Below are positions 1 to 11,344 of a stretch of DNA of 64,000 nucleotides, one piece after another. Both the position numbers and the translations under genes were made by a program. The stretch comes from Odocoileus virginianus (Eukaryota > Chordata > Mammalia > Artiodactyla > Cervidae), in NCBI RefSeq assembly GCF_023699985.2, contig NC_069686.1, forward strand, positions 10,361,843 to 10,425,842, read 5' to 3'. The notes beneath the pieces are model-generated. The model ran no database searches. It saw only the letters and a program-made list of their open reading frames with translations, and had not been told where the DNA came from. Every line of letters starts with the position of its first letter. The stretch's first letter is position 1.

Positions 1-632
1 ATTTCTTGACTTCCTACTTTTGCATTCCAGTCCCCTATAATGAAAAGGACATCTTTTTTGGGTGTTAGTTCTAAAAGGTTTTGTAGGTCTTCATAGAACT
101 GTTCAACTTCAGCTTCTTCAGTGTTACTGGTTGGGGCATAGGCTTGGATTACTGTGATATTGAATGGTTTGCCTTGGAAACAAACAGATATCATTCTTTC
201 ATTTTTGAGATTGCATCCAAGTACTGCATTTTGGACTCTTGTTGACTATGATGGCTACTCCATTTCTTCTAAGGGATTCCTGCCCACAGTAGTAGATATA
301 ATGGTCACCTGAGTTAAATTCACCCATATCAGTCCATCTTAGTTCGCTGATTCCTAGAGTGTCGACATTCACTCTTGCCATCTCCTATTTGACCACTTCC
401 AATTTGCCTTGAATCATGGACCTAACATTCCAGGTTCCTATGCAATATTGCTCTTTACAGCATCGGACCTTGCTTCTATCACCAGTCACATCCACAACTG
501 GGTATTGATTTTGCTTTGGCGCCATCCCTTCGTTCTTTCTAGAGTTATTTCTCCACATATTTCTCCACATATTTCTCCAATATGCTGATCCCCAGCAGCA
601 TATTCGGCACCTACTGACCTGGGGACTCCACT
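1..632 (-). mobile_element. BovB LINE fragment, endonuclease region
   Basis: Antisense copy of the 5' coding part of the RTE-type LINE BovB; the window starts inside it. It matches the BovB copy at 45474-46070 almost base for base in the same orientation. The right edge falls shortly upstream of the endonuclease start, where L1 sequence begins, so the 5' leader is missing here. Confidence 0.9.
199..570 (-). pseudogene. BovB endonuclease N-terminal remnant
   Basis: Two broken minus-strand frames encode the start of a BovB apurinic-type (EEP) endonuclease, the enzyme that nicks target DNA for target-primed reverse transcription. Frame 385-570 carries IGTWNVRSM, with the metal-binding Asn. Frame 199-381 carries GISELRW, with the catalytic Glu, and then YYCGQESLRRNG. 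A stop codon (TAG, in place of a Glu codon) at 382-384 separates them. The C-terminal part of the domain continues in decayed form towards position 1. No function is expected. Confidence 0.85.
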
Positions 633-635
633 AGT

Positions 636-842
636 CATCAAGGAAGTGCAAATCCAAAGCACACTGACATACCAGTTCACACCTGCTAGAATTGTTATTA
701 TCGAAAAGACCAGACATAGTGTTGATGAGGATGTGGAGAAAAGGCAATGTTTGTGCACTGTTGGTGGGAATGTAAATTGGTGCAACCACTATGAAAAACA
801 ATATAGAGCTTCCTCAAAACATTAAAAATTGACAGTGAAATA
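636..842 (+). mobile_element. L1 fragment, end of ORF2
   Basis: Sense-strand match to the conserved 3' part of mammalian L1 ORF2: the stretch around 'ctgttggtgggaatgtaaat' (about 759-778) is an L1 hallmark. It stops at a Bov-tA SINE, and L1 3' UTR sequence resumes beyond it. About 500 bp of L1 between the two pieces is missing, so there was also an internal deletion. Confidence 0.85.
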
Positions 843-973
843 AGTCATATAGTGTGCCAAGTTGCTTGTCTTGTCCGACTCTTTGTGACCCTATGGACTA
901 TAGATTGCCAGGCTTCTCTGTCCATGGGATTTTCAGGCATGAGTACTGGAGTGGGTTGCCATAACCCTCCTCA
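843..973 (-). mobile_element. Bov-tA SINE, 3' part only
   Basis: Antisense ruminant tRNA-derived SINE. It shows the reverse complement of the 3' 'gagtcggacacgactga' region and of 'ccactccagtattcttgcc'. The tRNA-like head with the pol III boxes is absent, so the copy is 5'-truncated. It lies inside an older L1. Confidence 0.85.
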
Positions 974-1205
974 TAGTTAATAGTACTGTATTATATACTT
1001 GAAAGTTGCTAAGAGAGTAGATCTTAAAAATTCTTACCTTGAGAAAATATTTATAACTAGTTATGGTGACAAATCTTAACTAGTCTTATTGCAGTGATCA
1101 TTTTTTATAATATACAAATACCACATCATTTATTGCCCCCCTGAAATTAAGATGATGTTATATGTCAATTATACCTCAATAATAATATAAAAAATTTAAA
1201 GTACT
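974..1205 (+). mobile_element. Old L1 3' UTR
   Basis: Matches the 3' end of older mammalian L1 (L1MA/L1MB type): 'gctaagagagtagatcttaa' near 1008-1027 and 'tcaattatacctcaataa' near 1164-1181. It continues the L1 piece at 636-842 on the other side of the SINE. Confidence 0.8.
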
Positions 1206-1234
1206 TTCTGAAATATGTCTACTTATATAATAGG

Positions 1235-1448
1235 CTTCCCTGGTGGCTCAGAGGTTAAAGCGTCTGCCTCCAATGTGAGAGACCCAGGTTCGATCCCTGG
1301 GTTGGGAAGATCCCCTGGAGAAGGAAATGGTAACCCACTCCAGTATTCTTGCCTGGAGAATCCCATGGATGGAGGAGCCTGGTAGGCTACAGTCCATGGG
1401 GTGGCAAAGAGTCAGACACAACTGAGTGACTTAACTTTCACTTTCACT
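1235..1448 (+). mobile_element. Bov-tA2 SINE, full length
   Basis: Starts with the SINE head 'cttccctggtggctcag', has a tRNA-like B box 'ggttcgatccc' near 1288, and ends in a ctttcactttcactt tail. It is flanked by a perfect 13-bp target-site duplication, ttatataataggc, at 1223-1235 and 1449-1461. The last base of the left copy may belong to either side. Confidence 0.95.
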
Positions 1449-1714
1449 TTATATAATAGGCACTTAATAAATATTTACTCCTTTCTCTCTTTCCAATCCT
1501 TGAGCACTTCGCTCAAACTGAAATACCAGTTCTCATGGGCATTACAAACATCTGAAGACTATGAACTGACCAGAATTTGTTGTTGCCTACACTAAGGATA
1601 ATGAGGAGCCTACAGTGATACTTCTCAACAAATCAGCAGCGACAACAGAATGATAGGAAAGGAAATCACCATCTGATCATTTGTGATTAAACACATAGAT
1701 GGAAAAAAAATACC

Positions 1715-1905
1715 CAGTATTTACTGAGGATAAGCATGGTCTTGAACATTTTACTTACTCATTTAATTCCTATGTCAACCTTATGAAATGAAATCAATAA
1801 TCCTTTATAGAAAGGGGAATTGAAGTTCAGAAAGCAGATGCACCTTTCCTGAGGCCACATATAGTATACAGCAGTGAAGGAATAACTCACTGATATTTGG
1901 TATAA
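1715..1905 (-). mobile_element. MIR SINE
   Basis: Degenerate antisense MIR: a 'tactcatttaattcctatgtcaacc' type core near 1756, the '...gaaaggggaattgaagttcagaaag' equivalent of the MIR 'gaggaaactgaggcac' motif, then a 'ggccacatatagta' equivalent of 'gtcacacagctagt'. Confidence 0.75.
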
Positions 1906-2049
1906 CTTTGTCTAACTCAGTGACTTACTCTGGTGGATATCAATAAGTTGTTATTCATGTCAAAGAACGGCAAGATTAGACTCTCTGACTCATGAATCAT
2001 CCTCCAGTCTATGGCAAGCACAGAAATCTAAAGGGATATAGACATTATA

Positions 2050-2275
2050 ACAGAGTAGTAAAAACATTAAGTTTACAGTCAGTTGTTTGTGGGTTTGAAT
2101 TCTGGCTCTGCCACTTATTATTATTGATGTGTCATTGGGAAAATTAAACTTCTAAAGGTTCACTTCCTCATCCAAAAATGGAGCTAATAATTGCCCTACT
2201 TCATAGAGTTGTTTAAGGATTATCTGAAATAGTGGCTGTAAAATACTTAATATGGTTCCTGGCATGTAATTATGA
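2050..2275 (+). mobile_element. MIR SINE
   Basis: Sense MIR: 'tttgaattctggctctgccact' near 2093-2114, then a 'cttcctcatccaaaaatggag' segment, then a 'tcctggcatgtaat' end. This is the usual order of the MIR core and 3' half. Confidence 0.85.
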
Positions 2276-2311
2276 GTTTATTTTTAGTTGTAATAAGACA
2301 CTGTAGTCTTG

Positions 2312-2478
2312 AAGTGTTTCACAAAGTTTGAATTAATAATATCTTGCATCAGAATCCCTCAAGATCTTATTAAATAAGAAGGATTTTAGGCCTCATGAGT
2401 CAGAGTACCTGGGCAGTGGGAATTTGCTTTTTAACAAGCGGCCCAGACACAGTTGATAGTTACTGGTGCTACCCATCA
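2312..2478 (+). mobile_element. MER5A-like hAT fossil
   Basis: Resembles the nonautonomous hAT-Charlie element MER5A: 'ttgcatcagaatccctcaagatctt' near 2345, 'ggaatttgctttttaacaag' near 2420, and an end in '...gttactggtgct'. Diverged; the family call rests on the order of these blocks. Confidence 0.6.
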
Positions 2479-2559
2479 TTCATTCACTCCTCTCCTAACC
2501 ACAGATGGATTTCCAGTTGAGGGATTACACTTGCCCTTCATTCTACTTTTATTTCTCAG

Positions 2560-2965
2560 GTAGAGTATCTGATCTGTCACTGGTGCCTGATTGATATTCC
2601 CCTGGCTACAAAGTAGTCCCAATCAGAATTGATGTGATGTATTTGGACTTTTCCTGGATTACTAGGACAAAGATCTCTCTTGTTGGAGATGGACCTGAAA
2701 GGATGTCGCTCTGGAAATGCTACCAGCCACTTTGTGACCATGATGCAAGATGGCTGTCTGAGAGTAGAACCAAAGGAAGAAGAAAACAAAAAGATGGAGA
2801 CAGAAGTCTATATCCATTGTGTCATTTGAGCCTCTTGGTCTAGCTACACCTAAAGCCAGACTGACTCCTACACTTTTCAGTTATAGAACAAACAGAGCCT
2901 CTTTTTTCGTTAGATCATTGTGTACTATGTGTGTTTTTGTTACTTGTCACTAAAGACTATAACAG
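2560..2965 (+). mobile_element. MLT1-type (ERVL-MaLR) solitary LTR
   Basis: The 3' half resembles the end of mammalian MaLR LTRs: 'gagcctcttggtctagctacacct' near 2828, 'acttttcagttatagaac' near 2872, then a diverged end of the 'gtcctaactgatac' type near 2950. No internal retroviral genes are seen beside it. The 5' edge is uncertain. Confidence 0.55.
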
Positions 2966-4121
2966 ATCAGATAATGCATGTGCAATTCTTTTGCCAAATG
3001 CACGCTAGCTAGGCCTTAATTCCACCCTTTGCATTCCATACATTGGGTTAGACCACATGGAGCCCTTCAGGATTCTTTTTGTCTGAGGTTGAGACAAGAT
3101 AAGCGGCCTCCTAGATTTCTCTCCTCTAAACTGACACCTGGATATTGGCCTTCTAGGGATGCACAATATGTCCGAGAATACTTTAGCTAACTTTGATGCT
3201 TCGACTAAAACTTGGTTCTACTAGCCAGAAGTTTCAAATTGAAATATCTAAAGGGGCCAGGAAGAAAAAAAAAAAAAAAAAAGATTAACTAAAACAGGCT
3301 GGGAATCCAAGGAAAACATTGAGGCTAACCTGATATTAAATGCCCAGCCTCATTGTAAACAAGACTATGGGGAACAGGGAGACTACAGAGTTCTTGTGCT
3401 TTTGCCCCTTTTACAGGGAGCCTCTGCTTGCTACTCAGCTCCAAGCCAAAAGTTGCCGTGGGAGAAATGCAGACCCAGGATAACCAGAGCAGTCAGGCGT
3501 CCTGAATTTTATATGAAGTCTCCTGAATTTTAAACACTGACAACTGGCTCAGATTTTTGAAACAGGCTGACACAGTGAGGACTAAACTGTGTACACTTGG
3601 GCACCTTGTCATATCCATGTAGATCTCCCAAGGGGTGACAGAGCAGAGAGTTACTGGGGAGACTATCACAAATGGGAGATTATTCCAGGCCCCGGTACAG
3701 ATACCTGAAAGAGAAGAACAAGAAAAGAGACATAACCAAAATGACAAACAGAAGAGAAATATCTTCACTTTATCCATGCACTAGCTTTAGACTAGCTTGG
3801 TGACTGTGGACCCATTATGAGTGTATTATGCTCTTAACTCACATAAGATCTTCCTCCTTTCAGGGTACAGGAAGCCTCTGTTTTGTTTGGTATTTATTTA
3901 TTTCTCTCTCTCTCTTTTTATGGTGAAAGAGAAATATTTATTCTTATTAGCCCCTCAATTTTAAATCACTATTACTAGTAAAGAATGATTTAATACAAGT
4001 TTTAGAGTATGCATTGATTATAATACAGTTTTCAATTAGAAAAAAAATTAAATATGAAAGGGAAGTGCTGCTTGGAGTTGAGGAGATGAATGATTGATTT
4101 TGTCTTGTTTTGTTGTGTTTT
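2966..4121. other. No gene recognised
   Basis: Unrecognised AT-rich DNA. It holds an A-run at about 3266-3284 that could be a retroposon tail, but nothing to its left was identified. A TC-rich patch lies near 3903-3917. The short reading frames here have no family resemblance. Confidence 0.5.
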
Positions 4122-4440
4122 TCTTCCAGTTTTTATTGATATGATTGACATAGAGCACTGAATAAAGTGTACAGCATAATAATTTGACTTATATACATCA
4201 TGAGATCATGATCACAATAAGTTTAGTGAACATCCATCATCTCAAAGAGATGGAAAATAAAACAGCAAGAAGAAAATCCTTTTCTCGTGATAAGGATTTT
4301 TAGGATTTACTTTCTTAACAACTGTCATATATAACATACAGAGTTAATTGTATTAATCATGTTATACATTACATTCCTAGTATTTATTTACCTTTTGTTG
4401 GAAGTTTCTACCTTTTAACCACAGGAAACCTTTATGTTTT
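4122..4440 (-). mobile_element. Old L1 3' UTR
   Basis: Antisense L1 3' end: 'ccagtttttattgatatgattgacat' near 4128, a stretch equivalent to L1 'gatcaccacaataagt' near 4209, and 'ggaagtttctaccttttaacc' near 4401. Same region of L1 as 974-1205, in the other orientation. Confidence 0.85.
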
Positions 4441-5519
4441 TCCCAGAAAGTAGGTTGTGTTGCTAACAGTCTCTATGCACACTCTTACTTTTCTCTTTTT
4501 AAAGCTGGTAGGGTCTCTGGTTTCTTTCTCTTCAGGCTGTGATCAGTCAGACATCTAGCCCTAAGCAAGTACTGAATTAATCTTATAATCCCAAGGAGGG
4601 TCATTGACTGACAGTCCTTTTGATTCATAAATTATGTTTTGTTTGTATATGCTTTCAACATGGGCTCATCTAAACTGTATTGATCTTGTATCCAACACAT
4701 ATTCACTTGCCTTTAGATTTATCAAATATCTGAACAGGGTACAGAGGATCACTAATCCAAATTTTAGAAGTTGTCTTTCTAATCCAGTGCTTTGAAATTG
4801 GGAGGCCTGTGACAATCTGCAATATGTCACCTTCCTTTCAACATTTGCAGGTAGGAGCTTGCTAAAATGAACCTCTAAGGCAGCCAAGAAAGGGAAAGGA
4901 AGACTCTAAGATAGCATAAGACCTTTGGGATATGAAGTGGTGGTTCTCTCTTTTGTGTTCATAGCAACAAGGACGTCTAGAGATCTAACTCATGTATGAC
5001 TGGCCCTCAATAGTCCGTTCCCACCCTGCCTCCTATCTCAGTCTTCACTATATACACAACAGTACTCAAGGTCCTGAATTATTGCCCTAGTTTCTAATTT
5101 GTGGACTATTGTTCTTGCTCCATTTATCCCAGGGAATCAGAAGAACTGGGGAACTTCTAGAGAGCCATTGTTTAGATGATCAGAGAAGGTACTTATTCCA
5201 GGAGTAAATATTTGCTATATTTTTGACTGGATAATGAGGTATTTAGGGGAAAAAAAAGTCTCAACATAAACTGTAGGTATAAGGAAGATGGGACTGGAAC
5301 CATAACCACAGCTTATTAGATTGCTGGCCAAATGTATATGAAATCAATAATCCCCGAGTAGGACATCTTTCATATTAATAAACAGAAGCTTTAATTCTGT
5401 ACCACAAAGTGAATAGTTTTGTCTTACTAATGATAACCAGTTCATCTGAAAGGGTGTCATAGACATTAGTAATACACCAACATCTGATTCTTCTCTCATT
5501 CCTAGTACAAGAGAGGCTG
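4441..5519. other. No gene recognised
   Basis: AT-rich DNA with no family that I recognise. The longest minus-strand frame (4666-4887) shows no domain. Confidence 0.5.
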
Positions 5520-5830
5520 TAATTCCCAGTGTCTTAATGTGATTCCCAATTAGGTGGGGTCAAGTGACTAGCTCTGAAATGAAGACTGAAGGTGTATATG
5601 TACTTCCTTCTCTTTAAAGAAGATCAAATATACCAACTTGTACAGGTCTGGTCTATGGAGTTGCCATCAGCCTGGAGTGTTGAGTGACCCTATGGAGGGG
5701 AGGCCATGCTTTCATATGGGCTCAAAAATGAACATGTAAGATAAGCAAAGAATAAGCTTTAGCTGTGTTAAGGCCATGGGATTTCAAAGTAAATCTTTAT
5801 TGCAGCATAACAGTCTACCCTGACTAATAA
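5520..5830 (+). mobile_element. MLT1-type (ERVL-MaLR) solitary LTR
   Basis: Block order matches MaLR LTRs: 'gattcccaattaggtggggtcaagtgactagctct' type start near 5541, a 'gaacatgtaagataagcaa' segment near 5730, and the end 'gcagcataacagtctaccctgactaata' at 5803-5830. No internal viral genes are adjacent. Confidence 0.7.
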
Positions 5831-6744
5831 AAAAGGATGCGGAGAAGGCAAGGAGGTTGCCTTGTTTCTGGAGCTAGGGGAAAGAAATTAGAAGCAGGGA
5901 AGCAGCTAGTGGTAAGCTCTTCTATCTTCATTCTGTCTTCCTGCCTTCTTCTAATCCTTATTCTCCACACATACACAATGCACCCATTCTGTCAATTTTC
6001 AGTTCTATATTCACACAGATGCCAATTTTATAAAATGAAAATAACTGGAAAAACATGTAAAGTACACATCTTAGTGTTGTGCATAATTTAAACATTTAAA
6101 ATTTTTATATATTCAAATGCATTCATGAAAGGGAACATTAGCATGAAAGGCAGATGAGTAGTTAGTTTTCTGTTCTTCTGGTTTTACTATTTTTTGCCAA
6201 ACATTCTCTTGGTGGCACATACCTATTCTCTTCTCTTCCAAAGATATCCCAAGCCGTGGGAACTTTTTCTACACTCAAAAACACTGAATTAAACTCATTC
6301 ACTCACTCAGCCTTTGACACATACCTTTTTCTTGGCACATGTTATATCTGTATCTACCCTGATGGGAGCTCCTAGGTTAGACGGAAAGAAAATCTGTAAT
6401 CCTTGGTGTGAAATGTGCCTCATGTATCTCTACGGAGAGCAGGACCCAGCAGAAGTGAGTACATGTTGTAGTGGTATTGGGATGTCAAGAAAAGATTTAC
6501 TGAGAAGGACATGGTGACTCTTAATCTTTAAAAGAACATTTGAGGGTGTTAAAGTGGGTGGTTGGCAAAGGGTGAGATTGGAGAAAGAGAACCACATTAG
6601 CCCAGAGGCAATGGAGCGATAATCTTGGGCAGTTGAGCAAGCGGGATGGAGAAAGAGCCTAATCTTTTGTGGCAGAAATATTAGGAGGCAGACACTAATT
6701 TGGATTTGAGGAATGAAGAAGAGAGGAGTCTAGACGGAGGGTCA
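5831..6744. other. No gene recognised
   Basis: Unrecognised DNA. The small plus-strand frames (5837-6091, 6314-6517) show no domain or codon pattern that suggests a gene. The part near 6410-6720 is purine-rich and could be an old unclassified repeat. Confidence 0.45.
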
Positions 6745-6925
6745 GTGAGCTTTTTTCTATAATGGGCTAGCTGGTAAATATTTTAGACTCTGTGAGTCAC
6801 ATACAGTCTCTGTTGTATAGTCTTTGCTTTTTATAATCTCTTAAAAATGTGAAAGCCATTGTTAGTTTGAGGCATGGATTTGGCTCACAGGCCAGTTTGT
6901 ACCAACTCATGTTCTAGATTAAAAT
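6745..6925 (+). mobile_element. hAT/Charlie-type MER fossil
   Basis: Diverged copy of a short nonautonomous DNA transposon: 'ggtaaatattttagactctgtg' near 6772, 'atctcttaaaaatgtgaaagcc' near 6836, and a 'ttggctcacaggccagtttgtacc' end. The minus-strand element at 44527-44725 is the same type. I am not sure of the MER number. Confidence 0.65.
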
Positions 6926-7386
6926 ATCTCCCTTGGGGTAGATAAGAGGAGAGAAGATTCAGGCTGCAAAGAAAACTGAAAAGTACTGGCTGATACTGTT
7001 AATTAGTTCACTGTTTTATCACAAATAAAAAAGTTCTATTTTGATTAATATTTGGCATAACCAAATTGCCCTTTACTATAAATCTGTTTTTATAGCATGT
7101 TGCTTCAGAAAATAAATTTTTGATCATTATCCCTGTGGTATTTTTATTCTAAATGCTGTATGCCTTGTATACGCTTTTGTGTTGTATTTGTCAGTTTTGG
7201 TTATAGTGTCCAAATATTTGGTATTAAGAATAGCAATTTTTTATTATAAAGCTACATCCCATTATGTATTAGATACTTTTTGACTTGATATATAGCAAGT
7301 GTTCAGTACATGTTATGTGAGTCAATTAATAATAATGATAAACTATCCATTGAAAAATGTTTGTTCACTTAGAAAATAATTACCAG
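6926..7386. other. No gene recognised
   Basis: AT-rich DNA with no recognised element. The inverted tip of an L1 starts at its right end. Confidence 0.5.
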
Positions 7387-7452
7387 GTTCTAGAAGGATA
7401 GGTATTAGCTCCTTTCTAAACATTTGATAGAATTCACCTGTGAAGCCATGTG
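7387..7452 (-). mobile_element. Inverted 5' tip of the L1 at 7453-10165
   Basis: About 65 bp of L1 ORF2 in antisense ('aattcacctgtgaagccat' and 'gaaggataggtattagct' are reverse complements of ORF2). The adjoining plus-strand L1 begins at the same ORF2 position ('gactatccttct'), so this looks like a twin-priming 5' inversion of one insertion. Confidence 0.8.
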
Positions 7453-9830
7453 AAGTGTTATTGACTATCCTTCTAAAACCCTTTCAAAAAATTGCAGAGG
7501 AAGGAATACTTCCAAACTCATTCAAGAGGCCACCATCGCCCTGATACCAAAACCCAACAAAGACAACACGAAAAAAGAAAACTAAAGTTCAATATCACTG
7601 ATGGACATAGATGCAAAAATCCTCAACAAAATTTTAGCAAACAGAATTCAACACCACATTAAAAAGCTCATACACCATCATCAAGTTGTGTTTATTCCAG
7701 GGATGCAAGAATTCTTCAATATACACAAATCAATCAATGTGATACACCATATTAACTAATTGAAAGATAAAAACCATCTCAATAGATGCAGAAAAAGCCT
7801 TTGACAAAATTCAGCACCCATTTATGATTAAAACTCTTCAAAAAATGGGCATGGAAGGAACCTGCCTCAACATAGTAAAGGCTATATATGATAAGCCTAC
7901 AGCAAACATTATTCTCAATGGTGAAAACTGAAAGCATTCCCCCTAAGATCAGGAACAAGACAAGGTGTCCACTTTCACCACTACTATTCAACATAGTTTT
8001 GGAAATCTTAGCTACAGCAATCAGAGAAGAAAAAATTAATAAAAGGAATACAGAACAGAAGAAATAAAACTCTCACTGTTTGCAAATGACATGATACTAT
8101 ACATAGAAAATCCTAAAGATACTATCAGAAAATTATTAGAGCTAATCAGTGAATTTAGCAAAGTCACAGGATACAAATTAAATACACAGAAATAAAAAGC
8201 ATTCCTATATACTAACAATGAAAATTCAGAAAAAGAAATTAAGGAATCAATCCCATTCATGATTGCAACAATATGAATAAAATATCTAGGAATAAGCTTA
8301 CCTAAGGAGACAAAAGAACTGTATACAGAAAATTATAACACACTGATGAAAGAAATCAAAGATGACATTAACGGATGGAGAGGTATTCCATGTTCCTGGG
8401 TAGGAAGAATCAATATTGTGACAATGTCTATACTGCCAAATACAATATACAGATTCAATGCAATCTCTATCAAATTACCAATGGCATTTTTCACAGAGTT
8501 AGAACAAAAAAATTCACAATCCATATGGAAACACAAAGACCCTGAATAGCCAAAACAGTCTTGATAAAAAAAGAATGAAGCTTTAGGAATCAACCTTCCT
8601 GACTTCAGATTATAGTACAAAGCTACAGTCATCAAGACAGTATGGTATTGGCACAGAAACAGAAATACAGACCAATAGAATAAGATAGAAAGCCCAGAAA
8701 TAAACCCATGTACCTATGGGTACCTTATTTTTGACAAAGGAGGCAAGAATATACAATGGGGAAAAGATAGCCTCTTCAATAAGTGGTGCTGGGAAAACTG
8801 GACAGCTATATATAAAGAATGAAATTAGGACACCTCCTAACACCACAAACAAAGATAAACTCAAAATGGATTAAAGACCTAAATGTAAGACCAGAAATTA
8901 TAAAACTGTTAGAAGAAAACATAGACAGAACACTCAATGACATAAATCAAAGCAAGATCCTCTATGACCCACTTCTGAGAGTAATGGAAATAAAAACAAA
9001 AGTAAACAAGTGGGACCTCATTAAACTTAAAAGCTTTTGCATAGCAAAGGAAATTAGAAGCAAGGTGAAAAGACAACCCTCAGAATGGGAGAAAATAATA
9101 GAAAATGAAACAACTGACAAAGGATTAATTTTCAAGATATACAAGCAGCTCATACAACTCAACATCAGGAAAAGCAAACAACCCAATCAAAAAGTGGGAA
9201 AAAGACCTAAACAGACATGTCTCCAAAGAAGACATACAGATGGCTAACAAACACATGAAAAGATGCTCAACACTGCTCATTACTAGAGAAATGCAAATCA
9301 AAACTACAATGTGATATCACCTCATACCAGTCAGAATGGTCATCATCAAAAAGTCTACAAACATTAAGTGCTGAAGAGGGTGTGAAGAAAAAGGAATACT
9401 CTTGCACTGTTGGTGGCAATATAAATTGATACAGCCACTATGGAAGATGGTATGGAGATTCCTTAAAAAAGGAGGAATGAAATACCATATGACCCAGCAA
9501 TCCCACTCCTAGGAATATACCCTGAGGAAACCAAAATTGAAAAAGACACATGAATCCCACTGCTCATTGCAGCATTGTTTACAATATCTAGAACATGGAA
9601 GCAACATAAATGTCCATCAGAGATGAATGGATAAAGAAGTGTGGTACATATACACAATGGAATATTACTCAGCCATAAAAAGGAATGCATTTGAGTCAGT
9701 TCTGATGATGTGGATGAACCTAGAGCCTATTATACAGAGTGAGGTGAGTCAGAAAGAGGAAGATAAATATTGTATTCTAACACATATGTATAGAATCTAG
9801 AAAAATGGTACTGAAGAATTTATTTCCAGG
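7453..9830 (+). pseudogene. L1 ORF2 reverse transcriptase remnant
   Basis: Remnant of the L1 ORF2 protein, which copies L1 RNA into DNA. The reverse transcriptase part spans about 7500-8400 and the C-terminal part runs to about 9830. Many stops and frameshifts break it. The longest open piece, 8819-9247 (142 codons), belongs to the C-terminal region after the RT domain. The catalytic motif FADD reads FAND at 8079-8090 (GCA AAT GAC), so the first metal-binding Asp is replaced by Asn. Endonuclease sequence is absent because of 5' truncation. No activity is expected. Confidence 0.9.
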
Positions 9831-10165
9831 GCAGCAATGGAGAAACAGCCATAGAGAATAGACTTATGGACATGGGGAGAGGGGAGGAGAGGGTGAAATA
9901 TATGGAAAGAGTAACATGGAAACTTATATTACCATATGTAAAATAGATAGCCAACAGGAATTTGCTGTATGTCTCAGGAAACTCAAACAGGGGCTTTGTA
10001 TCAACCTAGAGGGGTGGGGTGGGGAGCGAGATTGGAGGAGTTTCAAGAGGGAAGGAATATATGTATACCTATGTCTGATTCATGTTGAGGTTTGACAGAA
10101 AACAACAAAATTCTGTAAAGCAATTACCCTTCAATTATAAAAATACATTAATTTAAAAAATTCAT
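7453..10165 (+). mobile_element. L1 LINE, 5'-truncated, ruminant type
   Basis: Continuous L1 from within the ORF2 reverse transcriptase domain to the 3' end. The 3' UTR, near 10060-10150, has the bovine L1 ending (the 'gctgattcatgttgatgtttgaca' type segment, then 'ttctgtaaagcaatta'). It ends in a short A-rich tail with no clear target-site duplication. The 5' UTR, ORF1 and ORF2 endonuclease are missing. Confidence 0.95.
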
Positions 10166-10312
10166 GAAGTTCAAAATGCTTAAAAATTTCAACTTTGAGA
10201 GTCTAGAAAGCAGTTAGCAGGGATACCTTTCAGTGTACTTTGTATTTTTTCATTTGGATTAAAAGATGAGGATCAAGAACTGTTTCTATTGTATCCTTAA
10301 TAGAATTTCTAG

Positions 10313-11344
10313 GTCTTCAAGTTCATGGGGTTCCCAAGGCAAGAATACTGAAGCGGTTTGCCATTTCCTTCTCCAGTGGACCACTTTTGTCAGAACTCTC
10401 CACCATGACCCATCTGTCTTGGGTGGCCCTACATGGCATGGTTCATGGTTTCATTGAGTTAGAGAAGGCTGTGGTCCATGTGATTAGTTTGACTATTTTT
10501 AGTGACAGTGGTTTTCATTCTCTCTGTCCTCTGAGGGATGAGGATAAGAGGCTTATGGAAGCTTCCTGATGGGAGCGACTGACTGTGGGGGAAACTGGGT
10601 CTTGTTCTAATGGGCAGGGCCATGCCCAGTAATCTTTATTCCAATTTTCTGTTGATGGGCGGAGCTTGTTCTCTCCCTGTTTGACCTGAGACCAAACTAT
10701 GGTGAAGGTAATGAAGATAATGGTGACTTCCTTCAAAAGGTCCCATGCACACACTGCCCTGCCACAGGCGACTGCCAACCCACTCTTCCATTGGAGACTC
10801 CTGGACACTCACAGGCAAGTCTGGGTCAATCTCTTGTGGGGTCTCTGCTCTTTTCTCTGAGGTCCTGGTGTGCACAAGTTTTCGTTTGTGCCCTCCAAGA
10901 GTCTGTTTCCCCAGTTCTGTGTAAGTTCTGGTGGCTCTATGGTAGAGTTAATGGCAACCTCCTCAAAGAGGGCTTATGCCACATCCAGGCCTGCTGCACC
11001 CAGAAACACTGGCCCTGCGGCAGGCCACTGCTAACCTGTATCTCTGCAGGAGACACTCACACACTCAAAAGCAGGTCTGGCTCAGTCTCTGTGGGGTCTC
11101 CTGGTATGCACAAGGTTTGGTTTGAGCCCTCTGAGCATCTCTGGCAGGTATGGTGTTTGATTCTAAACATGATTTTGCCCTCCTACTGTCTTGCTGGGGA
11201 TTCTCCTTTGCTCTTGGATGTGGGGTATCTTTTTTTGGTGGGATCCAACATTCTCCTGTCGACGGTTGTTCAGCAGTGAGTTGCAATTTTGGAGTTCTTG
11301 CAGGAGAAGATGAGTGCATGTCCTTCTACTCCTCCACCTTGTGA
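10313..11344 (-). mobile_element. BovB 5' leader, inverted part of a rearranged copy
   Basis: Antisense BovB 5' region. The left edge matches 'tcatggggttctcaaggcaagaatac' upstream of the endonuclease. The right edge (near 11340) reaches what I recall as the extreme 5' end of BovB. It joins directly to plus-strand BovB 3' sequence at 11345. Confidence 0.85.
10636..11319 (-). pseudogene. BovB ORF1 remnant (possible)
   Basis: On the sense strand of the BovB leader, frame 11065-11319 (84 codons) starts with Met-His-Ser-Ser close to the element's 5' end, and frame 10636-10875 follows in the next part. The second carries a His/Tyr-rich patch, HHYLHYLHH, that also occurs in the BovB leader at 17948-18145. 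That recurrence suggests a once-coding small ORF1 upstream of the main ORF. RTE-type elements are known to carry a small ORF1 in some lineages. The frames are broken here, and ORF1 status is inference. Confidence 0.45.

Noticed and set aside
1288..1301. tRNA-gene-like B box (also at 62661 and in other Bov-tA heads)
   Set aside because: The rest of a tRNA cloverleaf is not maintained; these are pol III relics of tRNA-derived SINEs, so no tRNA gene was called.
3266..3284. A-run as the tail of a processed pseudogene
   Set aside because: No recognisable transcript sequence or target-site duplication to the left.
10791..11279. 162-codon plus-strand frame
   Set aside because: It is antisense to the BovB leader; the homologous leader at 17417-18125 does not keep it, so it is a by-product.
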